Of a stretch of 64,000 bases of DNA, positions 1 to 13,000 are shown one piece after another. Origin of the DNA: Dipteris shenzhenensis (lineage: Eukaryota > Polypodiophyta > Polypodiopsida > Gleicheniales). The notes below the pieces were generated by a model. That model saw only the letters and a list, made by a program, of their open reading frames with translations, was not told where the DNA came from and did not search any database. How positions within the stretch are numbered: position 1 is the first letter of the stretch; each line of letters begins with the position of its first letter. The stretch lies in the NCBI GenBank assembly GCA_047967505.1, contig CM106538.1, one strand, 5' to 3'. A program made the position numbers and the translations under genes.

Positions 1-815
1 GAGAAAAAGATTATCGATTTGAGTAAGCAACAGGGAGGGTAGACTTCGCAAAGGTAGATCTCAAAGAGACTCAAAGATGTGGCTCACAATGTTGGGCATG
101 GTGAAGAAAATAGGTTTAATTTCCTCAAAGTTGCCTGTAAAGTTTTGTCGAGATAATGATGTGAGGGGTCGTGCTGAGGTCTCTTGTGTGCAATCTATTT
201 GTATTATCTTTTGCAATTTGAGGGACAACTGCTCTCCTATTAAGCAGAAAGGATGCACCTCGGTAATTAGTCATATGGGATTTGATATTCTTCTATTGCA
301 AGAAGTAAAATGCAAGGAGGAAGGCCTGTTTTGGTTTTCTTTATGTGCTTTGGGTTATGTAGTGTTAGTCAATTGCCTTGAACAATGAAAAGGAGGCTCA
401 ACAATAGTTTCAAAAGACCATTTGGTGTGGCATGAAGTCTTTAGGCACCCTTAATGCTGGTCTATTGCAACTTCGATAAGGATAGCTTTGTGTTCAATGT
501 GGTCAATGTGTATATGCTCCAAATTCTTCGTCAGATTTGACAACTTTTGAGGGATAACTTGTTGGAAGAGAAGTGGATTATGGGAGGTGACTATAACTTT
601 ATTTAAGATTTCAAAAATAGATCTCATCCGGTGAGGTTTGTGATGTCTGAGCAGGGAGCATGGGATGAGCTATGCCTTGACTTTGGCCTAATGGATTGTG
701 CAGAACTTGATCCAAAGGGTCTAGAGGGGTTTTCATGGTGCGATTGTAGGAAGGGAGAAGACTTCCGGGATGGTTAGTTAGATCGAGTTTAAGCATCCGA
801 TGAAGGGTGGTATAT

Positions 816-1121
816 GTCCCCTCCTATGAAGGGTGGGTATGTGGTAAGAACTAGTATGTTTGATCATATTCCATTCTTTTGGCAATTCAGCATCCCTCGT
901 GTTACTAGCAGATCGTATGATGCTCCATTTAAGTTCAGCAAAAGGTATTTGATGTCAAAAGCCTAGGTGTCCCCTCCTATGAAGGGTGGGTATGTGGTAA
1001 GAACTTGTGTGTATGATCATATTCTAGTCTTTTGGCAGTTCAACATCCCTCGTGTTACTGGCAGATTGTATGATGCTTTATTTAAGTTCAGCAAAAGGTA
1101 TTTGATGTCAAAAGCCTTTTG
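816..1121 (+). repeat. 153-bp tandem duplication inside the LINE remnant
   Basis: The segment starting GTCCCCTCCTATGAAGGGTG at 816 recurs at 969 with only scattered substitutions. The period is 153 bp, a multiple of three, so the duplication keeps the LINE reading frame. Copy 1 ends in an in-frame TAG, and copy 2 continues into the open frame. Confidence 0.9.
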
Positions 1122-1935
1122 TAGAAGAATAAGAGAGGCTTGGCAACTGTCCCAAAGGGGAATTGAAGATCCCCATGTTCATTGGGACACTACAATTAGG
1201 AAAATGGTAAAAGAATCACAAGGTTGGGCAAAAGAATCAGGATCTAAGTGGAAGCTCGAGGACCTAGCCATGCTTAGAGGTTCATTGAGAGATATTCACC
1301 AAATGATTTAGTTTTAGTCGCTCTAATTTTCGAGGTTGAACAAGAGCTACAATCTAGAGAAATGTCTGAAGCTGAAATGGTCAAAATTAGGATTAGAATT
1401 ACTTGGTTGGAGATAGGGGATTGTCCCTCCAAGCTATTCTTCCAATCATTGATATGGAAGATCCACAGAGAATCTATTGATAGAATTCAAGGCCCTGATG
1501 ATAGGGTTGAAACTGAGTTTTGGCACATTGCATCTATTTTTTTGAATCATTTCATTGGTTTGGTGGGTGCTCCTATTAGTCAAGATGACACCTGGTCTAA
1601 TGCTTTGCTGGATGCATTAGATAGTCTCTAGACCCATGTTTTTGAATCGTAGATGCATAAGATTGTCCTAGAGGACCTGGAGTCAGTGCTCAAGGTAATG
1701 AAAAAGGATTGGCTCTGATGGATTGACTACATAATTTTATCTTGGGTTTTGGGATTTGATGGGAATGGATCTAGTTGAAATGGCTAATGCCTCTGTAAAC
1801 AAGGGCTATTCTTTAATAGATGTCAATACTGGTTTGGTTAAATTGTTCCCCGAGAGGCAGAATAGATTGATAGTGGGGATTGGAGACCAATCACCATGTT
1901 CAATACATTGTACAAGTTGCAAAACGTCATAAGGT

Positions 1936-2215
1936 CATCAATGAACATTTGAGAACTTACCTGCCTTTCCTGAAGGTAGGTTTACTCCATGCAAATCACC
2001 AAGAATTTGAGCCTTCTTGAGCATATTAAGCAGTAGGACCGAACCAATGGCTAATAATGAAGGTGCAATTGGGCAGTCTTGTGGGATGGAATGTGTTAAC
2101 AGCTGGAAACACCCTACCACCCCATCATTAATGCAAAGTGTTGCAGAGGTGTTCCCAAAGAGCATGGCAACCATCTGATAAAATATATCTCCAAACCCCA
2201 ATTTATGCAAGACTG
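1936..2215 (-). pseudogene. Inverted RT segment within the LINE remnant
   Basis: The flanking LINE coding pieces read on the plus strand, but this segment reads as RT only on the minus strand. It gives a palm-like stretch starting MHKLGFGDIFYQMVAMLFGN and continuing to a CPIAPSL motif, equivalent to the QGCPLAP region of LINE RTs. It therefore looks inverted in place. LINE conventions such as twin priming usually invert 5' ends, so a later rearrangement is also possible. Confidence 0.65.
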
Positions 2216-2650
2216 CAAGGATGCCAGTTTGTAGTTGGCAAAAGTCCTATGGGTTGAGAACATTAGTAGATGCATTGCTTGCAAGCCTGAAGAACATGCC
2301 GGTCCAATGGATGCCTCGTGGGGAGGTAATCAGATATATGGGTGCCACCTTAGGTTTGGGCTAATTGTGCAGCAAAAGGTGTGTATGGTTTAAAGAGAAA
2401 ATCAAATCCAAGTTGAAGAATTGGTATGGTTTGGACTTGGGTTGGAATGCTAGAGCATTGGTGGTCAAGCATGTCCTATCTGCTTCGACGACCAATGTGG
2501 CAATTGTATGGAACTTCAAAAAATCCCAATGGGGAGAAATTGAAAGGTGCTTTCGGGCTTTCATGTGGGCAATGGAGGAAGGAAAGAGGAAATACCTTAT
2601 CTCCCTTGGGAGGCGCTAAAAGCTCAAAAGCAATTGAGTTTTTTTAGTTC

Positions 2651-3439
2651 ACACTCATATTCCTAGATAGTAATATTACCATGCCGGCTAGCATTGAGTG
2701 CAAGATGAAAAGCATAAGATGTGTAACTAAGATGCAGTGGGTGGTGAGAATGCAATATCATTTCAGCCTTGCAGGTCGGCCTTGTTTGCTAGTGACTACA
2801 TCTTGCATGGAGTAGATGGGGGGCTTCATGCTGACAGGAAAGGCAGGATGGGGATGGCATTAGGAGTAAGGTAGAGATAGTAGTCTCATGCTAGAGCACT
2901 TGTGGTGTACAAAGTCATTGCTTTTGGAAAGGCTGCTTTTATCTTTAACCTATTAACCACGGACACCCAAAAAAAAAAGGAGAGGACATCTGGCAGCTTG
3001 GAGGAGAAAAGCTTGCCACGTATCACAAAGAAGGTGCTCTTGGATGGAGGCTTGAAGAGGGGAGGAGGTGGAAAGACAACAAGCAGCTTTAGGGGCAAGG
3101 AGGAGATCGAAGGTCAATGCAATGGAGGAGATGGAAGGTTCATGGAATGAAAGGAGGAGATGTGAGAGACTTAGCCAAAATTTAAGAATCAAAGATCCAC
3201 CTTCAGATGGGCAGTGGTTGAGGATGGTCATGCATCTTTGCCCGTGCAAAGCACGAGTTCAGTACTGGTTGTAGTTAAGGTTTTATCTTCGAACGGTTTC
3301 GGGCCCACTTATGGCCCCTTGTGAGGCCACATATGCCATGGGGCCGACCCCGCCAGGCAGCAGGATTTTGAGCTAGCTGCGAGACAGGTGCTGCCGCAAG
3401 GCATGCGGTGTGTTTCTCACTTGAAGAGAGGTAGACTCC
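2651..3439. other. Intergenic, no gene recognised
   Basis: No coding similarity was recognised here. The region turns G+A rich around 2960-3160. It is the upstream flank of SEC22, so distal regulatory sequence is possible but nothing specific supports it. Confidence 0.4.
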
Positions 3440-3858
3440 GCATTGATTTGCGTGCACGTGGCAAGCCCCAGTGCCACGAGGGGGGCAGTAAGCGGGCAGT
3501 TATTGGACAGAGGAAAGGGAAGGAGTAAGTGTGAAGTTATTGGACAAGCAGAGTCGATATATGTATGTAGTTTTGCGCGTGAGCGAGGAGCAGGACGACT
3601 TTGCCTGGTACGCTCTCCCTCCTTCTTTCCCTCCATTCTCATTGCATTTTCAGCCCCCCCCTCCCCACCTCCGATTTCGGTTCGGATTGCACTTCTTTGA
3701 TATCGGAAGTCGGCACAGGCGGAGAAAGGACTTCGAACGTACAGTTATAGATCTGTCACTGCTCGGATCGGTATTGGACAGTTTGCCGTTCCATCGCGAA
3801 GAGTTTGCACGGGCTAGAAACAACTGGATTCTTTCTCTTGATTTGCTGAAGAGGCCAG
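3440..3858 (+). promoter_or_regulatory. Probable SEC22 promoter and 5' UTR
   Basis: The 400 bp before the SEC22 ATG carry a G-box core CACGTG at 3455-3460, a weak TATA-like GATATATG near 3556 and a C/T-rich patch at 3618-3670 that is common near plant transcription starts. The transcription start cannot be fixed from sequence. Upstream and downstream DNA is transposon-derived, while this block has no recognisable element. Confidence 0.4.
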
Positions 3859-4046
3859 ATGGTGAAGTTGACGATGATAGCGCGCGTCACAGACGGCTTA
3901 CCGTTAGCGGAGGGGCTAGATGATGGGAGAGAACAGAAGGATCTGGAGTACTACAAGCAGCAAGCTAAGACTTTGTTCAAAAAGTTATCTCAAGGCCAGC
4001 ATGAACCGTCGCGCATGTCTATTGAAACTGGGCCCAATGTTTTTCA
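3859..4046 (+). CDS. SEC22: SEC22 exon 1 (coding part)
   Basis: Encodes residues 1-62 and two bases of codon 63, ending ...GPNVF plus CA before the donor GTATCC. The ATG was chosen because [13 protein letters not shown] is the conserved plant SEC22 start. Reading on without splicing gives a stop within 25 bases. Confidence 0.95.
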
Positions 4047-7000
4047 GTATCCTCCGTACTTGTTTTGAAATAATAGTAGGTGCTGAGGCAATTGGTGGTT
4101 TTGCTTTGTGATCATGGATTAGATATGTTCCAAAGTGGCGTGATCTAATAGCTGAGACTGTGCACAAATTCATTCTATTTACTTCTTCAGGTTGACATTT
4201 TTTGCTGCGTGCATCTTCTTGGATTACTTGTATTAAGGCTTGCAGGCTATAGGCGGTCGACCTCACTCATCGAGAACAAGTACCTCACGATATTTCTTAG
4301 AAGTGTTCCTTGACATGCATTTCAGCTATATCATAGAGGGCGGTGTTTGTTACCTCACAATGTGTGATCGATCCTATCCAAAAAAGCTAGCATTTCAGTA
4401 CCTCGAGGATTTGTATAGAGAATTTGAGAAAGTGAACAGATCACAGATTGAGACCGTCGCGAGACCTTATGCCTTCATCAAGTTTGGTAAGAGTTCTAGA
4501 TTGCATTGACATGTGGGATTCTCAGATAGGGAGTTAGTCAGAGTATTTTGTTTGGTTGCTGATATATTTTCTACTTGTATTGGTATTTTTGCAAAGATAC
4601 GTTTATACAAAAGACTAGGAAATTGTACCTGGACACAAGAACACAAAGAAATCTGGCAAAACTGAACGATGATCTGTACGAAGTGCAGCAAATTATGACA
4701 CGAAACATTCAAGAAGTCTTGGGAGTTGGTGAAAAACTGGACCGTACGTATCCTTGCTTCACTTCAGTTCTTTCAAAGCCTGGCATATCTTTTACTTTCC
4801 TCTTTTGTAGCTATGTCCATGCCAACATGCTCTGTTTAGACTGTTTGTACTGTCAGTCATTTATTTTCAAGAGCATTTGTATTGCTCATGCTAGCAATAA
4901 TATTTTACTGCCTGTTGAAATGTTGCATTGAAGTGCATTGTCAGGAAACCCATGCGGTAAATGAATGAAATTTTCTAATGAAATGCTGTATCAATCAGAT
5001 ATGCTAGATAACACCTCACTTAATAGTGGTGGTATGAGTTTGTGAAGTCCTTTCGACAGTCTATCCAAAGGGATAGATTGCATATGGGTCTTTCAATGGC
5101 TATGCTAGTAGTAGATGTAATAATACTGATTTTGCTGTAAGCTAATACGTTTTTAGAGAAAATGCAAGCTGCTAAGTTCTTACTCCAGAACAGCAATTGG
5201 TCATGGGGGTGAGACGTCCACAACAGAAAAGATTTTAGAAAGTACCCTTGACACAAGATCTACAACTAGAGAGGAGATGACTATGTGTAAATTGGTGAGT
5301 GCTGGCACTTTAATGGTCAATGTAGTACTCATAAGGAGGCCTGTTTGTCTTTCATCTTACCTCTACTTGATGTAAACTGCAATCTCTTGAAGAGATGGAG
5401 ATTTGAGTACGTGAGAAGTTGAAGAAGTGTTGTTAGTTGCATGTATACGAGTGTTTCTGTATGTGATTTGGCATTTATTTCCACGTTGTCTTTGTTTAAC
5501 TGGAAGGCATAGCAATCTTCATTTGGCTGTTATCATATTCATTCTTATTCTTACACCATTAATAATAGGTTGATCTGCCTAGTGCCCTCCAAGCTTCTCA
5601 TGCAATCTAATACAAAGTTGCACGGATGAGTACCAGCTCAAATCTTTTGAAACCCAGATGGGTAGCTACTGAAGATGAAATGAGCTAGCTTTGCTTATGA
5701 TGTCATTTTGACTCTCTTTGAAATTGTGGTCTAACCTCGCTATATGTGAGAGATGAAAAAAAGACAAGAGGAGGCCTACTAGTCCATAGTGCCCTCTAAC
5801 AGATAGCATAGGTAGGAATCAAATGCTCACACTGAAATGAATTGCTGCAAGGAAGTGTGAATCACTAGCCACAAGCACTTATGGAGATGGAGAGTGTGCA
5901 CACACAACGAATGCAGGAATACTATGAATCCACGGTATATAGCAAACCTTGAGTGAGTGAGGTTGTGTAAGGGTGAAGGTTGTTGGGATTCGAGGTAGCT
6001 ATGGAGGGTGAAGGTTCAAGGCGGAGCAACATATTGGCGAATAGTAAGAGACACAAAAATGCAAGAGATTTTATTCAATGTAGAGCCTTTAAGTAGGCTG
6101 AGAGTTACAAAGTGACCTCACATATGAGCTCGATGGTAGAGCATCTAGATTCATAAATCACTCCTAGATTATCTCCATCACCTCAATCAAAAGGAGCCAA
6201 GATCTATTAACACCAACCAACACACCTATCAAAGGTTTGTGTACCCAACAATCCCCCCTCAAACCAAAGATAAGGGTTTACATAAAATGACATACTGTCA
6301 AAATGGCAGATTCTCGACAAATGGTGAATACTCAAAACAAAGAGTTTCACTACTCAAAGTTGGAACCAATAGCCCAAAGAGCATGCATGAGTCACAAATG
6401 AAACCACCCTCACAAAACGAAGAGAAGGGATTGCTTACAAAGAGACTTATAACTCTAAAACAACACTATATCTTGACAAAAATGAACCCCCCCTTTCTCA
6501 AGACATGATATTACAATCATTTCGGGTAGACAACCCTCGACTCTGAAGCATAAAATAAAGCCAATAAAGCTTGCATTCTGTGATTGTATGGGGCCAAACG
6601 ATGAGATAATCAGTGACCAAAGTTGTCTCAAGACACATCAAAACACAGTTTGCAACCAATCATTGTGTTGTCTCACGATGCAACTGGTCGAACTTTTGTG
6701 AATAGGACTTTATCTCGGCAAGTATGCAGTTTGCTAATAGTTTGCTTCCTCTTAGGTCAGCCACCTTAAAGAATAATGTTGGGGAAATAATCATGTAGAT
6801 CCTCAAAAGTGCCAGATAATATAGAGTCGGGCAGACACAGTTGGAGAGTGTATCCAATAGAACAAGGAATGCAATAAACTAGGCTGTGGCTAGAAGTACG
6901 AGTTAACAACTCCACTTTGGATACGAGGTTAAGTCCAGCTGAACTCCAAAAGAGGAGTTTTCTCTTGATACTCTCCAACACATGCGTAATCTTCTGTGAA

Positions 7001-10000
7001 GGAGAGTACCCATGCCGGACAGAACACCCCTCCGAGTCAAGTGAAATGAAAATCAGCCCCCAATCTCGTTGTTAATCCAAAAGCCATTGGATTTATTTGT
7101 GCACCTTTTGCAGAACAAAATAAATCCAAGGCTGTCCTGAAAAATGTGAGTCTGGGGAGTGGCATCCAAAAAAATAGTAGTGTCATCAGCAAACTCATTG
7201 TTCATCTTGCCGGATTGATCTAGAAATCTCAAATCTCTCCTCATTGACCCCTCTGATGTGGTGTACAATAACGAGACCACTTTGATCCAAGCATTTGAAA
7301 AACCAAAGTGTAGAAGAGTGCCCTCCAAGAAACCACAATCTACTCTATGGCATTCTTTTTAGTCAAGTCATGAAGTAGGGCAGCTATGTCAGCAGAATGC
7401 ATGAAAAATCTTCTATAGTATGAGCAAAGACCTAAGAGATGCATACCTTATGAACACTTTTCAACTCAGGCCATTCTTGAATGGCTTGAATCTTAGTAGG
7501 ATCCTTTTGAATTCCATTCTTGGATCACGCATGTGCTCTTCTTCGGACTTAGAAAAGACGATGATGTCATTGAAGAAGATACCAATGAAAATGCTTGTAG
7601 GGACGAAAGATACGATCCTTCATTTGATTAAAGGTATTAGGGTCATTTGCCAATCCAAATGGCATTACTAAATCTTCATACAGACCAAAAGTAGTGCGGA
7701 ATGCTATCTTGTTGTGGTCGTATGCGGACTTGGTGATAGCCACTTTTCAGATCTATCCTGCTAAATACCGAAGCTCCACTAGGCTGATCCAGCAGCATCT
7801 ATGCGTGGAATAGGGAGTGTATTCTTAAAAGTAATCTTGTTTAGTGCACGATAATCAAGGCACATATGGAAGGAACCATTCTTCTTCTACACTAGAAGTA
7901 CATGGGAACAAAAAGGAGAGGAGCTGGGCTGAATTAGCCCTTTGAACAGCAAGGCCTGCCCCTGAGTCATAAATGTCCTCTCCTTGAGTGGTACTGACCC
8001 TATAAGGTGGTCTATTGGGTGGCTCATTGCCCAGCATAAGCTCATTCGAATGAGCCTTTGGTCTCTCAGGGTAGCTCCCTTGGCAAGGTATCTGAAAAGC
8101 AATATTTAAAACTTTCAAGAAACTGAAATTTTTCTTTATCAGCATCATTCATTTCAGCATGCACTTCCAAATCCTTTTCTTTAATGAAAACCATGTACGC
8201 TAAAACAATAGATGTCATTGCTTTACTAGCAGAAATATAGGATACAATGGGGATAGTCTCCCCTTTGTTCTTGGGAACTATCTATTGCATTTCCCCCCTA
8301 TGTACAAAATCCAAAACTCTACTAGGAAGAGACAATTTTGCATCCCTGCGGCGAAACCGACGTATCCCAAGAACTACATCATGGTGCTTGAGAGGGGAAA
8401 TAAAGAAGTCGTCCTGATCCACATAACTCTGTACATGCACACGAAGTTTCCCAATCAAGGGAATAAATGGCACAGTTTCCCAATCAAGGGAATAAATGGC
8501 ACAGGTTTCCCATGAAAGATCTAGTCGGCATTTAGGGCCGTGTCCATTTCTTCAATCTTGATACCTAGTCTAGGCGCTATATAAACAACCTGCATCTTCA
8601 GATTGAGACCAGCCTTGTACTTTGTGGGTTGGGTTCTCTTGGAGATCTTTTTGAAGGGAGTGACCTGTAAATAGGCATCCCAAAACTTTTGATTATAGAC
8701 CTCCACTATATCCCTTGCATCCATGTGCAAGCTCTCCCAACCAAGGAGGACGTGGTCCTTGAAAAGTTGAGGCATAAATGTTAGAGGCTTTCTTGAAGCC
8801 CTTTCATTTCTTTGGTGCTGAGTGTAGTGGGAGATAGACTATCCTCACTCTCTCTCCTGCCCAATATTAACTGCAACTACAAGACGATGCACTCAATATA
8901 CAAAGTGAGCTGTGGATGTGAATGAGAGAATCAGAGGGAGAGAATGTAGTGGACCTTCGAAGAGGAAATAGATACAACTGAATAATGAATGCCCAAAGGG
9001 CTGAACACAACTGTATGAAGGGGCTGAAACCCTCACTGCAAAACTGGAAGACTAGACTACCTAGAGGAGGTGAATCCTCACTAGATCCCTGAAGAGGCTG
9101 AGGCTACCTTGCTGCTCTGCTGCGGGGAGGCCTGACTCTGCTGCTTTGAAGGTTTGAAGGCCTGAGGAGTGGATGAAGAATGAGGGCCAAAGGCTGCCCT
9201 TTTATAAGCTAATAGGTCAGCTTGGCCGACTTGGTCAACGCCGATCGTTGACCAAGTCGGTCAAAAAAGTTAACGTTGACCAAAAAGGTCAACTCTGTGT
9301 TTTTTGACCTGCGATGATGTGGCGTTGATTGCCTGCTGATTGTGTGTTGATTGCACAGGGCTGCTTGAATGGCTGTACGGACGTCTACGTGGTCGTTGAC
9401 ATGGTTGTGTGCGTTGGCACTAGCTAGCATGGCCATGGGCGTGTGGATGCTCGTGACATCCCCTTCTGCTGAAACTCGAACTAGGGTACGAAAGAGGCTT
9501 CCCATCGTGCTGACGGAGGTGTGTGTGGTATACCTGGATGATAAATCCTATACGAATGCCTGGTTCATGAATCCGAAAATGGTTGCTGAACTCATGAATC
9601 TTGATCTGCAAGTACTGAATGCCTGGATTTGGTGCTAACTTCTGGTATGGATATTTGCTGCGGGTTAATATTCCAGGATGATGCTCCCTGTGGTTTTCCT
9701 CGGTGCATATAGGTGATAGGGACGGAGGAAGACTGGGTTTGAGAGAGGCATCCTGGTCTTGGTGTAACCCTGTTGCTTGCTGTAATAGTATATCCTGCTG
9801 TAACACTGTATCCTGCTGTAATATTGTGTCTTGTTGGCGCCAGCCTCGAACCCCTTGAAAGACTGATATCAAAGGTCGAGGTGGAACACCCTTACTCCAA
9901 TAGATGAACTTGGACCCATGGCCTGGGATTTTGACATCCAAGCCTTGGTGCTGATAATCTGGTCGGACTTCGAATTGGTGCCACCATCGTGCTCCCAAGA

Positions 10001-13000
10001 TGACGGCCGTTGCCCGAGTAGTTGTGACCCTGAGTGGTCGATTGTGTACCTACCCTGAGATCTTCAGAGTAGCTGAAGCTACTTGCATGTTGCTCTCTAT
10101 CTGCTGCCCTAGAAATGCACCATTCAAGGTCATTGGTTCCGTTGGCATAAGAAGCAACTGAGCCTTTTGTGCTGCTTTGATGGAGATGATGTCGTTGGAA
10201 CTGCTTGAGTCTACTAGGATAAGGACCTTCTGACCACCGACCTGTCCATAAAACTAGAACATATTGGGAAACTAACGAGGCTCCCCCTTTTGCTGAGCTT
10301 CAAGCTCCTGGATGACCACTGAGGTTGTCCTTGTTGTCTGTTGTTCATCAAGCTCCTCAATGATTACTGAGGTTGTTGAAGCTGTTGCTGAACCACTTGA
10401 CGAGGCTCCTGCTGTTAGGAGCGTCTGGTAATGCGGGCAATCTTTCTTATTGTGGCCTGGCACATGACAATGGAAGCATCGGTTCTCCTTGGCATAGAGT
10501 GCTCGTGTCGATAGCCATTGCTATCCTTCGCCATCCAGCTCTTCTTCTGCTGCCCATTCCCACCATCACTTGGTGTGGAATCCTGGGACTTCTTACTGTT
10601 GAACTACTTGGATCCTTGACCCTTGTGCATGAGCTCAAAATTCTGAGCAAGCTCATATGCATACTCATAATCCTGTGGCCTGAAACTTTTGACATACCAA
10701 TGGATGCCTGTACGCAACCCATGGAGAAATTTGCTCAGCTTCTGATTGTCCTCCAATTGCAACTGTATAAACACTTGAGTGAACTTAGTGGCATAATGAT
10801 TCACCGTCTCTGTCTCCCTGGCGTAGCTCGTAGAACTGACTCTGGAGCTTGTCCAAGTACTGCGGTGGCAGGAGTCGTGATCGAAGATCTTTCACGAATT
10901 CCGTCCAGCTGTAGATAGGTGTCTCCTCGCTTGCATCATAGTGGTCCTTTTGCCACTTGAGCCACCAAATGACCGCCTAGGTGCATGGATGCTAGGATGC
11001 ATTGCTCGTTGTCCTTCGTAGGCATTGCTGAAAAATAACTTTTGAACTGATTGAGCCATGAAGTCAACACTAAAGGTTCTTGCTACCATCGTACCGTGTG
11101 AAGTTGAGCAAAAGAAGGCTTGGCCGGAGGTAGAAGTCTCTCCTTTTCTTCCCCCTCTGGTCGAAGTAGAGAAATGAGAAGCTGCTGATCGAGTTCTTCC
11201 TTCTCTTCTCGAGCAGTACGTTCTCGAAGCTCTTTGACCTCCTGAGCCTCGCAGTCCCGGAGTTCCTTGGCTTCTCGAGCCTCTCGATCGCGTTCGTCTT
11301 TTGCTTCCTGAGCTTCTCGATCGCGTACTTCTTTTGCTTCCCAAGCTGCCCTTTTGGCTTCTCGAGCTTCCCGATCATGTTCTTCTTTTGCTTCTCGAGC
11401 CTCTTGATCGCGTTCTTCTTTGGCCTCCCGAGCTAGCCTTTCACGCTCTCTGGCAACCTGCTCACGATCTTCCCGCATCTCCTGAAGCTGGGTCATGCGG
11501 GTGAAGAGAGCCTCGGACTGTTGTTGCTGCATCTGCATCATAGCCTGCAACATGGCTGTCATGGTAGACATGGAAGTGTTTGCAAGGTTCTGTGGCGGTG
11601 GAGGCATTGAACCCTCCCCCCCTATGTTGGACTGCTCACTGGTGCTCATGGTGTCCTTACCGGATCTTGTTTGGACCATAAACGGTGGGGCTGTCCTTGA
11701 CTGAACTGATCCCCCTGACTTCTGGAAACGAATTGTCCCCTCACGCCGCAAGGTGTAAAGACCAGCACGTGAAGACGGGAGCCGGCCCGATGCGCGATGA
11801 AGTAAGGGAGGGAGCGGCTATGGAGTATGAAACTACCACTAGTCCGGGGTAGACACACTTGCTTTTTTGTAGAATAACCCTCTGTCTCAGGAAAGAATCT
11901 CAGAATAACCCTCTGTCTCAGGAAAGAATCTGAAGCTCTGATACCAATGTAGCGGGAGATAGACGGGTAGACACAAAATATAATTTTTTGTCTTTTTGCA
12001 GAATAACCCTCTGTCTCAAGAAAGAATCTGAAGCTCTGATACCAATGTAGTGGGAGATAGACTATCCTCACTAAATTTTCTTTTTTGCAGAATAACCCTC
12101 TGTCTTAGGAAAGAATAACCCTTTGTCTCAAGAAAGAATCTGAAGCTCCGATACCAGTGTAGCAGGATATAGACTATCCTCACTCTCTTTTTGCAGAATA
12201 ACCCTCTGTCTCAAGAAAGAATCTAAAGCTTTGATACCAATGTAGTGGGAGATAGGCTATCCTCACTAAATTTTCTTTTTTGCAGAATAACCCTCTGTCT
12301 TAGGAAAGAATAACCCTCTGTCTCAAGAAAGAATCTGAAGCTCCGATACCAATGTAGCGAGATATAGACTATCCTGGCTCTCTCTCCTGCTCAATACTAA
12401 CTGCAACTGCAAGATGATGTACTCAATACACAAAGTGAGCTGTGGATGTGAGTGAGAATTAGAGGGAGCTGAGGCTACCCTGTTGGTCTGTTGCGGGGAG
12501 GCTTGACTCTGCTGCTCTGAAGGTTTGAAGGCCTGAGGAGTGGATGAAGAATGAGGGCCAAAGACTGTTCAGCCTGGCCGACTTGGTCAACGCCGATCGT
12601 TGACCTAGTCGGCTGGTCAACGCTGATCGTTGACCAGGTCGGTCAAAAAAGGTAATGTTGACCAAAAAGTCAACTCTTCATTTTTTGACCTGCGATGACG
12701 TGGTGTTGACTGTGTGCTGATTGCTGATTGCGCAGGGCTACCTGAATGGCTTGACTTGGCTGCCTGCGTTGGCACTAGCTAGCATGGCCACGGGTGTGCG
12801 GATGCTCCTGACATTGAGCCATTTGTAGTTTGGGCACCCCACCATGCACTGGTTGACCCTATGAAATGCAAGCTAACCATGCGTAACTTGGAAGACTCAG
12901 AGAAATTGTTTGTACCAAATGCAGCATCAAACTGCTTGATAGACTGCATAGCCTTCTCGGCCATTAAAGGTGTCAAATTTTATAGATTTTCCACTTCTTT

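Larger units (their letters stand above)
190..2650 (+). pseudogene. Decayed LINE (non-LTR retrotransposon), endonuclease to RT thumb
   Basis: This stretch reads, in pieces, as the second ORF of a plant L1-type LINE. Around 280-320 the translation gives DILLLQEVK, the APE endonuclease Glu motif. Around 570-600 it gives WIMGGDYNF, the GGDFN-like motif, followed by a stop. Around 967-1311 lies the linker between endonuclease and reverse transcriptase. Around 1840-1930 there is a WRPIT-like remnant, and 2365-2619 encodes the RT C-terminal part (LKNWYGLDLGWNARALVVKH). Stops and frameshifts occur throughout, so it is not functional. No poly(A) tail or target-site duplication was recognised. Family assignment rests on motif recognition only. 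Confidence 0.75.
8823..12813 (-). mobile_element. Gag-protease LTR retrotransposon without polymerase, nested in gypsy
   Basis: Two TG...CA LTRs (8823-9458 and 12353-12813) bound 2.9 kb of internal DNA. Minus-strand content is a primer-binding site beside the right LTR, a gag-like coiled-coil protein, a zinc knuckle and a protease-like stretch. No reverse transcriptase, RNase H or integrase was found, so the element is either non-autonomous or internally deleted. Flanks read CTGAG before 8823 and TTGAG after 12813, a 5-bp target-site duplication with one mismatch. The gag gene of the surrounding gypsy element is split precisely at these borders, which supports nested insertion. Confidence 0.85.

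Noticed and set aside
11860-12352. Regularly spaced repeats resembling a CRISPR array
   Set aside because: Units are LTR-end/primer-site duplications in a plant retroelement; the spacers are not unique and no cas genes are present.
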